Positions 8,283 through 16,061 of a stretch of 64,000 nucleotides of DNA are shown here, piece after piece. The notes beneath the pieces were generated by a model. That model searched no databases and was not told the DNA's origin. It worked only from the letters and a program-made list of their open reading frames with translations. A program made the position numbers and the translations under genes. The stretch's first letter is position 1. Every line of letters begins with the position of its first letter. The DNA is from Pseudomonas sp. SID14000 (GTDB lineage: Bacteria; Pseudomonadota; Gammaproteobacteria; Pseudomonadales; Pseudomonadaceae): contig NZ_NFZQ01000001.1 of assembly GCF_002165135.1 (NCBI RefSeq), forward strand, positions 496,001 to 560,000. Direction: 5' to 3'.

Positions 8283-9765
8283 TCGCCGCACACCACGCCC
8301 AACCCTGCTGGCCACGTGCACCCGCGCCCTGGCGCTGGCGGCGGTGCTGGCCGCCCCGGCCATGGCCGACAACGCCGCCAAGGCCGACAGCAATGCGGCT
8401 CGCCCGGCCAACACCTTGCAGTCGCTGGCCGAGCTGGATGGCAAGGCGCCCAGCCGGCGCCAGTTGAACATCCAGCACTGGAACACCGCCGAAGGTGCCC
8501 GGGTACTGTTCGTCGAAGCCCGCGAACTGCCGATGTTCGACCTACGCGTCACCTTCGCCGCCGGCAGCAGCCAGGATGGCGGCACGCCAGGTCTGGCCGC
8601 CCTGACCAACGCCATGCTCAACGAGGGCGTGGCCGGCAAGGATGTGACTGCCATCGCCAAAGGCTTCGAGGGCCTGGGCGCCGACTTTGGCAACGGCTCC
8701 TACCGCGATATGGCCGTGGCCTCGCTACGCAGCCTCAGCGCCAAGGACAAGCGCGAGCCGGCGCTCAAGCTGTTCACTGAAGTGGCCGGCAAGCCTAGCT
8801 TCCCCGAGGACGCCCTCAAGCGCATCAAGAACCAGATGCTCGCCGGCTTCGAATACGAGAAGCAAAACCCCGGCAAGGTCGCCAGCAAGGCGTTGTTCGC
8901 CAATCTCTACGGCGACCACCCCTACGCTCACCCGAGCGACGGCACCGCCGAGAGCATCAATGCCATCAGCCTGGCACAGCTGCGCGCTTTCCATGCCAAG
9001 GCCTACACCGGCGGCAACGCAGTCATTGCCCTGGTCGGCGACCTCAGCCGTAGCGAGGCCGAAAGCATCGCCGCCCAGGTATCCGCCGGCCTGCCCAAGG
9101 GCCCGGCACTGGCAGCACCGGCCCAACCTGCTGAAACCTACCCGAGCCTCAACCACATCGATTTTCCGTCCACGCAGACACACCTTATGCTCGCCGCCCT
9201 GGGTATCGACCGCCAGGATCCGGACTGGCCAGCGCTATCGCTGGGCAACCAGATTCTCGGTGGCGGTGCCTTCGGTACCCGATTGATGAGCGAGGTGCGC
9301 GAGAAGCGCGGCCTGACCTACGGCGTGTACTCGGTATTCAGCCCGATGCAGGTGCGTGGCCCGTTCATGATCAACCTGCAAACCCGTGCCGAGCTCAGCG
9401 AAGGTACGCTCAAACTGGTACAGAGCATTCTCGCTGATTACCTCAAGGCCGGCCCCACCCAGCAGGAACTGGACGACGCCAAGCGCGAGTTGGCTGGGAG
9501 TTTCCCACTGTCCAATGCAAGCAATGCGAGTATCGTCGGCCAACTGGGCGCCATCGGTTTCTACAATCTGCCGCTGACCTGGCTGGAGGACTTCATGCAG
9601 CAGTCCCAGGCACTCACCGTCGAGCAGGTCAAGGCAGCCATGAACAAACACCTGTCAGCGGATAAACTGGTGATGGTTACCGTGGGCCCGAAAGTGCCAC
9701 AGAAACCGCTGCCTGCCCCCACTGACAAGCCCTCCGAGCAGCCGCTCGGGGTACCGGAGCACTAA
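8275..9765 (+). CDS. M16 peptidase-family non-catalytic partner, exported
   Basis: 496 residues from the ATG at 8275 (MSDRRTPRPTLLATC), with a signal-like N terminus ending AAPAMA. Where the zinc motif should be it reads LTNAMLNEGVAG, so it cannot bind catalytic zinc. The C-terminal half keeps the substrate-binding R...Y stretch (REKRGLTYGVYS). The start lies inside the stop of the active subunit (ATGAGTGA), so translation is coupled. The most likely role is the substrate-binding half of a two-chain periplasmic M16 peptidase. Confidence 0.9.
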   Translation: MSDRRTPRPTLLATCTRALALAAVLAAPAMADNAAKADSNAARPANTLQSLAELDGKAPSRRQLNIQHWNTAEGARVLFVEARELPMFDLRVTFAAGSSQDGGTPGLAALTNAMLNEGVAGKDVTAIAKGFEGLGADFGNGSYRDMAVASLRSLSAKDKREPALKLFTEVAGKPSFPEDALKRIKNQMLAGFEYEKQNPGKVASKALFANLYGDHPYAHPSDGTAESINAISLAQLRAFHAKAYTGGNAVIALVGDLSRSEAESIAAQVSAGLPKGPALAAPAQPAETYPSLNHIDFPSTQTHLMLAALGIDRQDPDWPALSLGNQILGGGAFGTRLMSEVREKRGLTYGVYSVFSPMQVRGPFMINLQTRAELSEGTLKLVQSILADYLKAGPTQQELDDAKRELAGSFPLSNASNASIVGQLGAIGFYNLPLTWLEDFMQQSQALTVEQVKAAMNKHLSADKLVMVTVGPKVPQKPLPAPTDKPSEQPLGVPEH

Positions 9766-10367
9766 TGCCAAGATCCACCCCTCCCGCTCGCCCGCAACCC
9801 GGCCAAAGCAAGGGCCAGGGCCATCTGCGCATCATCGCCGGCGAATGGCGCAGCCGCCGCCTGTCGGTGCCGGACGGAGAAGGCCTGCGGCCAACGCCCG
9901 ACCGCGTGCGCGAAACCCTGTTCAACTGGCTGGCACCCTATATCGAGGGTGCCCGCGTGCTGGATGCCTTCACCGGCAGCGGCGCCCTTGTGCTCGAAGC
10001 CCTGTCCCGCGGGGCCGAGGACGCCGTCGCACTGGACAGCAACCCTGCGGCCATTGCCAACCTGAAGAACAACCTCGAAATCCTGCGCTGCCCGCGCGGG
10101 CAAATCCTGCAGACCGACGCCCTGCGCTATCTGCAAGGCCCGGCCAAGCAGCAGTTCGACGTGGTGTTCCTCGACCCGCCGTTCCATCAGAACCTGCTGG
10201 CCGACACCTGCAACCTGCTGGAACAGAACCAGTGGCTGCGCGAACAGGCGTGGGTCTATACCGAAAGCGAGGCGGCACCATCGGCTTTGCAGTTGCCGGG
10301 CAACTGGCGCCTGCACCGCGAGAAGAAGACCGGCCAGGTGCACTACGCACTTTGGCAACGGGGTTGA
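9765..10367 (+). CDS. rsmD: 16S rRNA (guanine966-N2)-methyltransferase RsmD
   Basis: 200 residues. The SAM-binding motif DAFTGSGAL is at 67-75 and the catalytic N-methylase tetrad DPPF at 137-140. The first 20 residues are a Pro/Gln-rich tail before the family start (LRIIAGEWRSRRL). It modifies G966 in the 30S subunit. Its ATG shares one base with the stop of the preceding M16 gene (TAATG), placing it third in that operon; in many other bacteria rsmD instead neighbours ftsY or coaD. Confidence 0.95.
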   Translation: MPRSTPPARPQPGQSKGQGHLRIIAGEWRSRRLSVPDGEGLRPTPDRVRETLFNWLAPYIEGARVLDAFTGSGALVLEALSRGAEDAVALDSNPAAIANLKNNLEILRCPRGQILQTDALRYLQGPAKQQFDVVFLDPPFHQNLLADTCNLLEQNQWLREQAWVYTESEAAPSALQLPGNWRLHREKKTGQVHYALWQRG

Positions 10368-10423
10368 TCCGGTAACTCTGGCCTGCCGTATTTAGTTACC
10401 ACAAACCCGCCGCCTTCATGGCT

Positions 10424-10457
10424 GAAGCTGCTCCTTCGATTTCTGCAGGAGCACTTC
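10424..10457 (+). promoter_or_regulatory. Hairpin covering the ribosome-binding site of the next M16 gene
   Basis: GAAG (10424-10427) plus TGCTCC (10429-10434), separated by one bulged C, pair perfectly with GGAGCACTTC (10448-10457), leaving a 13-base loop. GGAG at 10448-10451 is the Shine-Dalgarno site of the gene starting at 10462, so the stem would hide it. A 15-codon ORF (10418-10465, MAEAAPSISAGALQP) runs through the hairpin and ends in ATGA overlap with that start. It could equally be a worn copy of the family B palindrome. Confidence 0.45.
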
Positions 10458-10461
10458 AACC

Positions 10462-11763
10462 ATGACCGACCACTCCGCCCCTCCCGCGCCGGCAGGCTCG
10501 GTACACACCTTTACCCTCGCCAACGGCCTGCGCGTCTACCTGCGTGAAGACAACCGCGCGCCGCTGGTCAGCGTGCAGCTGTGGTACCACGTAGGCTCCA
10601 GCTACGAGCCCGAAGGCCACACCGGCCTGTCCCATGCACTGGAGCATCTGCTGTTCGAAGGCAGCAGCAAACTGGCTCCTGGCCAGTATTCCGCCCTCAT
10701 GAGCCACTTGGGCGGTGACCCGAATGCCTTTACCTACGCCGATGCCACGGTCTTTCCGCTGACATTGCCTCGCAACCGCCTGGAGATTGCACTGGAGGCC
10801 ATGGCCGACGTCATGGCCAGTGCCACCCTCAGCGACGTGCCTTTTGCCCGTGAACTGGCGGTGGTCATGGCCGAGCGACGCGAGGATGTCGACAACAGCC
10901 CCTTGGCCCTGGCACTTGAACATCACCAATTGCTGGCCTATGGCGACAGCGGCTATGGCCCCCCCGTGACCGGCCATAAGACCGACCTCGGCCATATGAC
11001 CCCGGCGGCGGCGCGCACCTGGTACCAGACCTGGTACCACCCCAACAATGCCACGCTCGCCGTGGCCGGTGACATTGCGCTGGCCCAGCTACAAAAGCTG
11101 GTGACACGGCACTTTGCAGCGATCCCCGCCAACCGCCTGCCAACACGGCAAATACCAACAATGCCCTCAGCGCAGGTTCGGCGCTTCCAGACCCTGCGCT
11201 GGCATGGCCTGTACACCGGCGTGATCATCAGCTTCAACCTTCCCAGCCAATGCACTGCGCGCTCGAGCTCACAAGCCTACGCGCTGCGTCTACTGCCGGA
11301 GATCCTTGCTGAAGGCCACGCCAGCACGCTACAGCGTCTGTTGGTGCTGGACGCTCCGCTACTGCAAGGCCTGAGAGCGACCTATGAGCCTTGGCAGCGC
11401 GGTGACAGCCTGCTGACCCTCTACGCGTTCTGCAGCCCACAGGTTACGCCGGAGGCTGCCGCAGAAAGGTTGATGCTGGAAATCGAAGCGTTCCGCCAGT
11501 CTGCCCCCTCCAGGGAAGACCTTGAACGCGCCAAGGCTCGCCTGCTGGCCAGGCAACTGTTCGAAAGGGACGACATCGGCAAACAGGCAGAGGCCATCGG
11601 CAAACAGGCCGCCTGCGGCCTGGACCCCATTGCCCTGGACGATGAACAGCAAGCCATCAAAGCCGTGACAGCCGAGCAGGTAGGCCTGGTTGCGCTGGAG
11701 TTCCTGACTGAAGCCCGTGCGGCCATTACCTTCATGCACCACAAGGAGAGCACCGATGAATGA
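10462..11763 (+). CDS. M16 zinc metallopeptidase, active subunit, no signal peptide
   Basis: 433 residues. The zinc motif H58-x-x-E-H62 (GLSHALEHLLFEG) is present, with the downstream Glu in VVMAERRED. Unlike the first pair the protein starts MTDHSAPPAPAGS with no hydrophobic leader, so it looks cytoplasmic. It overlaps the next gene by 8 bases (ATGAATGA), repeating the architecture of the pair at 6927-9765, and the two pairs are clearly paralogous. The ribosome site is inside a hairpin. Substrate unknown. Confidence 0.9.
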   Translation: MTDHSAPPAPAGSVHTFTLANGLRVYLREDNRAPLVSVQLWYHVGSSYEPEGHTGLSHALEHLLFEGSSKLAPGQYSALMSHLGGDPNAFTYADATVFPLTLPRNRLEIALEAMADVMASATLSDVPFARELAVVMAERREDVDNSPLALALEHHQLLAYGDSGYGPPVTGHKTDLGHMTPAAARTWYQTWYHPNNATLAVAGDIALAQLQKLVTRHFAAIPANRLPTRQIPTMPSAQVRRFQTLRWHGLYTGVIISFNLPSQCTARSSSQAYALRLLPEILAEGHASTLQRLLVLDAPLLQGLRATYEPWQRGDSLLTLYAFCSPQVTPEAAAERLMLEIEAFRQSAPSREDLERAKARLLARQLFERDDIGKQAEAIGKQAACGLDPIALDDEQQAIKAVTAEQVGLVALEFLTEARAAITFMHHKESTDE

Positions 11764-13129
11764 CATGATCGAGCGCACGCCGCAGCTGGCTGTAACCAAC
11801 GGAAATTACAATGGCTTGGTCTCGGCCCAGGGCGTTGACCTGGACCAGCTCGAACCCCTTCGGACACAGGTGCAGACATGGACCACGGAGGCAGGCACAG
11901 GCGTGAAGTTCGTCGAAACCCGCGGGTTGCCTATCGTCGATGTGGTATTACGGTTCAAGGCCGGCACGACCCAGGACACCTGGCAACCCGGCCTGGCAGC
12001 CTTGACGCTGTACACGCTCGACGAGGGCAGCCGGCGCTATACCGGTGCCCAGCAGGCGGAGCGCATGGAACGCCTGGGCGCGATCATGGAAAAGCAGATA
12101 CGCCTGGAGCACGCAACGCTGAGCCTGCGCAGCTTGAGCACGAAGACGATACTCGAGCCGGCCTTGGAAGTGTTTACCGACCTCGTGGCACACCCGGCTT
12201 TCCCCACGCCGGCCCTGGAGAAGATCAAGCGTCAGCTCGTGCAGCACAACGCATCACGTGAACGGCGCCCCAACCTCAGGGCGCGCAGCGAGGCGTTTCG
12301 TCATTTGTTCAAAGGCCATCCCTATGGCAACCCGCTGGGCAGCACCATTCAAGGCGTGGACGCCGTCAGCCCTGAAGACTTGCGGGCATTCCACCAACGC
12401 GCCTACAGCGCCAGCAACCTGGAAATGGTGCTTGTCGGAGACCTGGCTCTGAGCGAGGCCCAAGCCATCGCGCAACAGGTCAGCCAGGCTTTGCCGCAAG
12501 GCTGGTCCGCTGTCGACCTGCCAGCCGTCCCGGCAGCGACACCCGCAACCATCAATGTCGAACAGCCCGGTGCCAGCAGTGCAGTGCTTGTGGCATTACC
12601 CATGAACGTCCCCGCCAATGACCCGGAATTCCAAGCCTTGGTCCTGGCCAGTGAGGTGCTGGGTTCAGGCCTCGAATCGCGTCTGATGATGGAACTGCGC
12701 CAACGTCGCGGGCTGACCTACGGTATCTACAGCCATGCATCGCCATTGAGTTCCGGTGGGTTGTTCACCATTGAGTGGGAGGTCGCGCCACGCTACGTGC
12801 AAGGCACGCAAGAACTGGTAGCAGCCGCGCTGCGCGATTTCATCGAGCACGGGCCAACCCAGGCCGAACTAAAGTTGGCACGCAAACAGCTGGCTGGCCA
12901 GTTGCTGCGTGGCATCGCGCAGAACAACAGCCTCGCAGCATTGCTCACGGAGATCACCCAGCAACACCAACCCGAGGACCACCTGAACAGCTACATTGAA
13001 CGCATCGAAAGGCTGAGCCCGGCAGATATTCGTGCGGTAATGCAGCGCCGGCTCGACCTGAACTGCAAGGTCTTGGTCAGTGTCGGCCCACGTGTCGACC
13101 AGCAGCCGCTGCCAGCCACCGACCAATAG
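11756..13129 (+). CDS. M16 peptidase-family non-catalytic partner, no signal peptide
   Basis: 457 residues from the ATG at 11756 (MNDMIERTPQLAV). No H-x-x-E-H is present; the corresponding place reads LTLYTLDEGSRR. The C-terminal RRGLTYGIYSHASP retains the M16 R...Y substrate-binding features. No signal peptide is seen. It probably forms a cytoplasmic heterodimer with the preceding product. The stretch EIARYVQGTQELV-like region and C-terminal domain align by eye with the exported partner at 8275. Confidence 0.87.
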   Translation: MNDMIERTPQLAVTNGNYNGLVSAQGVDLDQLEPLRTQVQTWTTEAGTGVKFVETRGLPIVDVVLRFKAGTTQDTWQPGLAALTLYTLDEGSRRYTGAQQAERMERLGAIMEKQIRLEHATLSLRSLSTKTILEPALEVFTDLVAHPAFPTPALEKIKRQLVQHNASRERRPNLRARSEAFRHLFKGHPYGNPLGSTIQGVDAVSPEDLRAFHQRAYSASNLEMVLVGDLALSEAQAIAQQVSQALPQGWSAVDLPAVPAATPATINVEQPGASSAVLVALPMNVPANDPEFQALVLASEVLGSGLESRLMMELRQRRGLTYGIYSHASPLSSGGLFTIEWEVAPRYVQGTQELVAAALRDFIEHGPTQAELKLARKQLAGQLLRGIAQNNSLAALLTEITQQHQPEDHLNSYIERIERLSPADIRAVMQRRLDLNCKVLVSVGPRVDQQPLPATDQ

Positions 13130-13189
13130 CGCAGGTACAGTGGCGCTGTTTCATGGCACTCTAGGCATGCACATCACGAGTCGCCCAGC

Positions 13190-14182
13190 ATGCCCAGCCC
13201 CAGCGCCACATTCCGCCCGGCCATCGGCCTGTCCAACCCCCACCTGCAAACCCTGTGGGGGCCACTGTGGCGCAAGCTGCCTGAATTGCAGCGCAACCGC
13301 GAGCGGCTTTGGCTGGCCGATGGCGACTTCATCGACCTGGACTGGCACGGCCCGCACCAGCCCCACGCGCCATTGGTGCTGGTGCTACACGGCTTGACCG
13401 GCTCGTCCCACTCGCCCTACGTCAAAGGCTTGCAGCAAGCGCTGCAAGGCCGCGGCTGGGCCAGCGTGGCGGTGAACTGGCGCGGTTGCTCGGGCGAGCC
13501 CAACCTGCTGCCACGCAGCTACCATTCCGGCGCCAGCGAAGACCTGGCCGAAATCGTCAGCCACCTGCGCGCCCAGCGCCCGTTAGCGCCGTTGTATGCG
13601 GTGGGTTATTCGCTGGGGGGCAATGTGCTGCTGAAATACCTGGGCGAAAGCGGTGTCGCCAGCCAGTTGCAGGCTGCGGTGGCAGTGTCGGTGCCGTTTC
13701 GCCTGGACCACTGCGCCGACCGCATCGGCCAGGGCTTCTCAAAGGTGTACCAGGCGCATTTCATGCGCGAGATGCTGGCATATGTGCAGCTCAAGCAGCG
13801 GCACTTCCACGACAAGGGCCAGCATGAACAGCTGGCGACGCTGCAACGGCTGGGGCCGCTGGGCAACCTGCGCACGTTCTGGGACTTCGACGGCAAGGTC
13901 ACCGCACCGCTGAACGGCTTTCGCGATGCGCACGACTACTACCGCCGCTCATCGAGTCATTTCTTCCTCAGCCAGAACCGCACGCCGACGCTGATCATCC
14001 ATTCCAGTGATGACCCTTTCGTATCCGGCCACAGCCTGCCAACGGCCCGCGAACTGGCGCCGCAGACCCGCTTCGAACTGCACAGCCGCGGCGGCCATGT
14101 GGGCTTTGTCGACGGCAGTCTGCGCAACCCGGGGTATTACCTGGAGCGGCGGATTCCACAGTGGTTGGTAGAGGGCCGGTAA
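13190..14182 (+). CDS. YheT-type alpha/beta-fold hydrolase
   Basis: 330 residues. The oxyanion region is LVLHGLTGSSHSPY (about 64-77). The nucleophile elbow is GYSLGGN with Ser141. The acid is in HSSDDPFVSG and the His in SRGGHVGFVDG. The family (AB hydrolase 4, YheT/EMB8) has esterase activity on short acyl esters in characterised members; the natural substrate is unknown. It stands 60 bases after the M16 pair on the same strand and convergent to the sulfurtransferase gene. Confidence 0.9.
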   Translation: MPSPSATFRPAIGLSNPHLQTLWGPLWRKLPELQRNRERLWLADGDFIDLDWHGPHQPHAPLVLVLHGLTGSSHSPYVKGLQQALQGRGWASVAVNWRGCSGEPNLLPRSYHSGASEDLAEIVSHLRAQRPLAPLYAVGYSLGGNVLLKYLGESGVASQLQAAVAVSVPFRLDHCADRIGQGFSKVYQAHFMREMLAYVQLKQRHFHDKGQHEQLATLQRLGPLGNLRTFWDFDGKVTAPLNGFRDAHDYYRRSSSHFFLSQNRTPTLIIHSSDDPFVSGHSLPTARELAPQTRFELHSRGGHVGFVDGSLRNPGYYLERRIPQWLVEGR

Positions 14183-14239
14183 TTACCTGCCTGACGCCAT
14201 TACAATGTGTATTGCTCAAAATCTGGATCTTGCACGGTA

Positions 14240-14328
14240 CCCTGTGGGAGCGGGTTCACCCGCGAACACCGGCAACGCCGGTGCCATCCACCGCGCCGGA
14301 TTCTTCGCGGGTAAACCCGCTCCCACAG
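14240..14328. repeat. Family A REP, outward-facing pair
   Basis: The left unit reads cctgtgggagcgggttcacc and onward to 'cgcgaacacc'; the right unit reads 'ttcttcgcgggtaaacccgctcccacag'. The orientation is the reverse of most pairs in this window. The spacer contains the small palindrome ccggcaacgccgg. It lies between two convergent genes. Confidence 0.85.
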
Positions 14329-14355
14329 ATTTCCTGCTTAGAACTGCCGATCTTT

Positions 14356-15210
14356 TTACTCGCCAGTGGCTACGCCACGCTGCGGATCGTTGATCCACTC
14401 ACTCCACGACCCGGCATACAGCTTGCCCAGCGGATACCCCGCCAACGCCAGGGCAAACAGGTTATGACACGCCGTCACCCCTGACCCGCAATACGCCACC
14501 AACTGCTCCGGTGCCCGCCCGGCCAGCTTCTCGGCGAAACGCTGCCTGAGCTGCTCCGGCGGCAGGAAGCGCCCGTCAGCATCCAGATTGTCGGTAAAGG
14601 CCGCACACTGGGCCCCCGGAATATGCCCCGCCACCGGATCGATCGGTTCCACTTCGCCACGGAAACGCGGCAAGGCACGCGCATCGATCAGGGTCAGGTC
14701 AGCGCTGCCCAGGCGCTTGCCCAGGTGCTCGGCATCGATCAGCAGCTTGCCATCCGGCTCACCATTGAAGGTACCTTCACGCTTGGCCGGCGGGTCCAGG
14801 CTCAGCGGCAGGTGCGCCGCATGCCAGGCCTTCAGGCCACCGTCGAGGATCGCCACGCTGCTGCGTTTGCCCAGCCAGACCAGCAGCCACCAGGCACGGG
14901 CGGCATAAGCGCCGGGGCCGTCGTCGTACAGCACCACCTCGCTGTCATTGTCCAGGCCCCATTCACGCAGGCGCTCGACCAGCCGGCGGGCATCCGGCAA
15001 TGGGTGACGCCCGGTGCGCCCCTTGCTCACCGGGCCGCTGAGGTCACGCTCCAGGTCGGCAAAGTGCGCCCCGGCAATATGCCCCAAGGCATAGCTGCGT
15101 TGGCCATAATCCACATCATCGAGGGCAAAGCGGCAGTCGAGTATCACCAACTTGGGCGAGCCCAGACGCTCGGCCAACTGCTGCGGGGTGATCAATTGCG
15201 CAAGGGGCAT
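14356..15210 (-). CDS. sseA: 3-mercaptopyruvate sulfurtransferase (rhodanese family)
   Basis: 284 residues from the ATG at 15210, which has a GGAG site 7 bases upstream; the longer reading from 15291 lacks one. Two rhodanese domains are present. The second carries the active-site loop YCGSGVTACH with Cys241. The CGSGVTA form is the one associated with mercaptopyruvate rather than thiosulfate. It transfers sulfur from 3-mercaptopyruvate to thiol or cyanide acceptors. It lies 35 bases after the TetR gene on the same strand, so both may be read from the TetR promoter. Confidence 0.9.
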   Translation of the reverse strand: MPLAQLITPQQLAERLGSPKLVILDCRFALDDVDYGQRSYALGHIAGAHFADLERDLSGPVSKGRTGRHPLPDARRLVERLREWGLDNDSEVVLYDDGPGAYAARAWWLLVWLGKRSSVAILDGGLKAWHAAHLPLSLDPPAKREGTFNGEPDGKLLIDAEHLGKRLGSADLTLIDARALPRFRGEVEPIDPVAGHIPGAQCAAFTDNLDADGRFLPPEQLRQRFAEKLAGRAPEQLVAYCGSGVTACHNLFALALAGYPLGKLYAGSWSEWINDPQRGVATGE

Positions 15211-15245
15211 GACAATCTCCTGATCGATGGCGCTAAGGCCCTGGG

Positions 15246-15911
15246 CTAGTGCTCCAGGGCCTGGTTGAACGGTACATGGAATTCCTGGCACAGGGCGTCC
15301 ACGGCATTGCGGGCGTTGTCGGTGACGAAGCCGAGTTCCAGCACCAGTACCTGGTAGACACCGCGCTTGAAGGCTTCTTCACCCAAGTGCGCGGAATGTT
15401 CCCGCGTGGTACTGAGAAAACGTACCCAGGACGTCAGCACGATCCAGGCGTTTATGGTCAGCGATTCGATCTGCGCTGGTGCCATGGCCAGGATGCCCGC
15501 CTCGACGAAACCACGGTAGATCGCCTGGCCTTGGCGCAGACAGCGCTCGGAAAAGCGCCGGTATCGGGCAGCCAGCTCCGGGTCGCTATCCAGCAGGTGC
15601 TCCAGGTCACGGTGCAGAAAACGGTAGTTCCACATCGCCGCCAGCAGGGCCTTGAGGTAGAAGCGCTTGTCCTCCACGGTAGCCGCGCGGCCTTGTGGCG
15701 GGCGCAGGAAGCTGTCCACCAGTTCTTCGTACTGGCTGAACAACAGGGCGATGATCGCCTGCTTGTTGGGGAAGTGGTAATACAGGTTGCCGGGCGAAAT
15801 TTCCATGTGCGCGGCAATGTGGTTGGTACTGACGCTGCGTTCGCCCTGCTGGTTGAACAGCTCCAGGCTGTTCTGCACGATGCGCTCTCGGGTCTTCATG
15901 CGCGGGGCCAT
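15246..15911 (-). CDS. TetR-family transcriptional regulator
   Basis: 221 residues. The N-terminal helix-turn-helix is typical (VSTNHIAAHMEISPGNLYYHFPNK, about residues 26-49). The C-terminal part is a helical ligand-binding domain of the TetR_C_33 type seen by the long Trp/Tyr-rich stretch. It is divergent from the aldehyde dehydrogenase operon with 150 bases between starts, and is therefore the likely repressor of that operon. The inducer may be an alcohol, aldehyde or fatty-acyl compound; that is inference. Confidence 0.88.
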   Translation of the reverse strand: MAPRMKTRERIVQNSLELFNQQGERSVSTNHIAAHMEISPGNLYYHFPNKQAIIALLFSQYEELVDSFLRPPQGRAATVEDKRFYLKALLAAMWNYRFLHRDLEHLLDSDPELAARYRRFSERCLRQGQAIYRGFVEAGILAMAPAQIESLTINAWIVLTSWVRFLSTTREHSAHLGEEAFKRGVYQVLVLELGFVTDNARNAVDALCQEFHVPFNQALEH

Positions 15912-16017
15912 GCTCAGCTCCCAGTCTGCGGGCCTTCATCAAAGGATCATCTTACGGCGTATTGGCGGTGGAATGCACCGCTCGACAGCACCGAAAAATT
16001 CGCACCATCGCACAAAT

Positions 16018-16033
16018 TAGAGTATAGGCTCTA
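16018..16033. promoter_or_regulatory. Candidate TetR operator upstream of calB
   Basis: Inverted repeat TAGAG-TATAGG-CTCTA, 29 bases before the calB ATG and inside the tetR/calB divergent gap. The interior TATAGG could serve as a -10 element, so binding here would block transcription. Short arms make this tentative. Confidence 0.4.
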
Positions 16034-16061
16034 GGGGTTCCAGCCCGGATTCGAAACCGCC

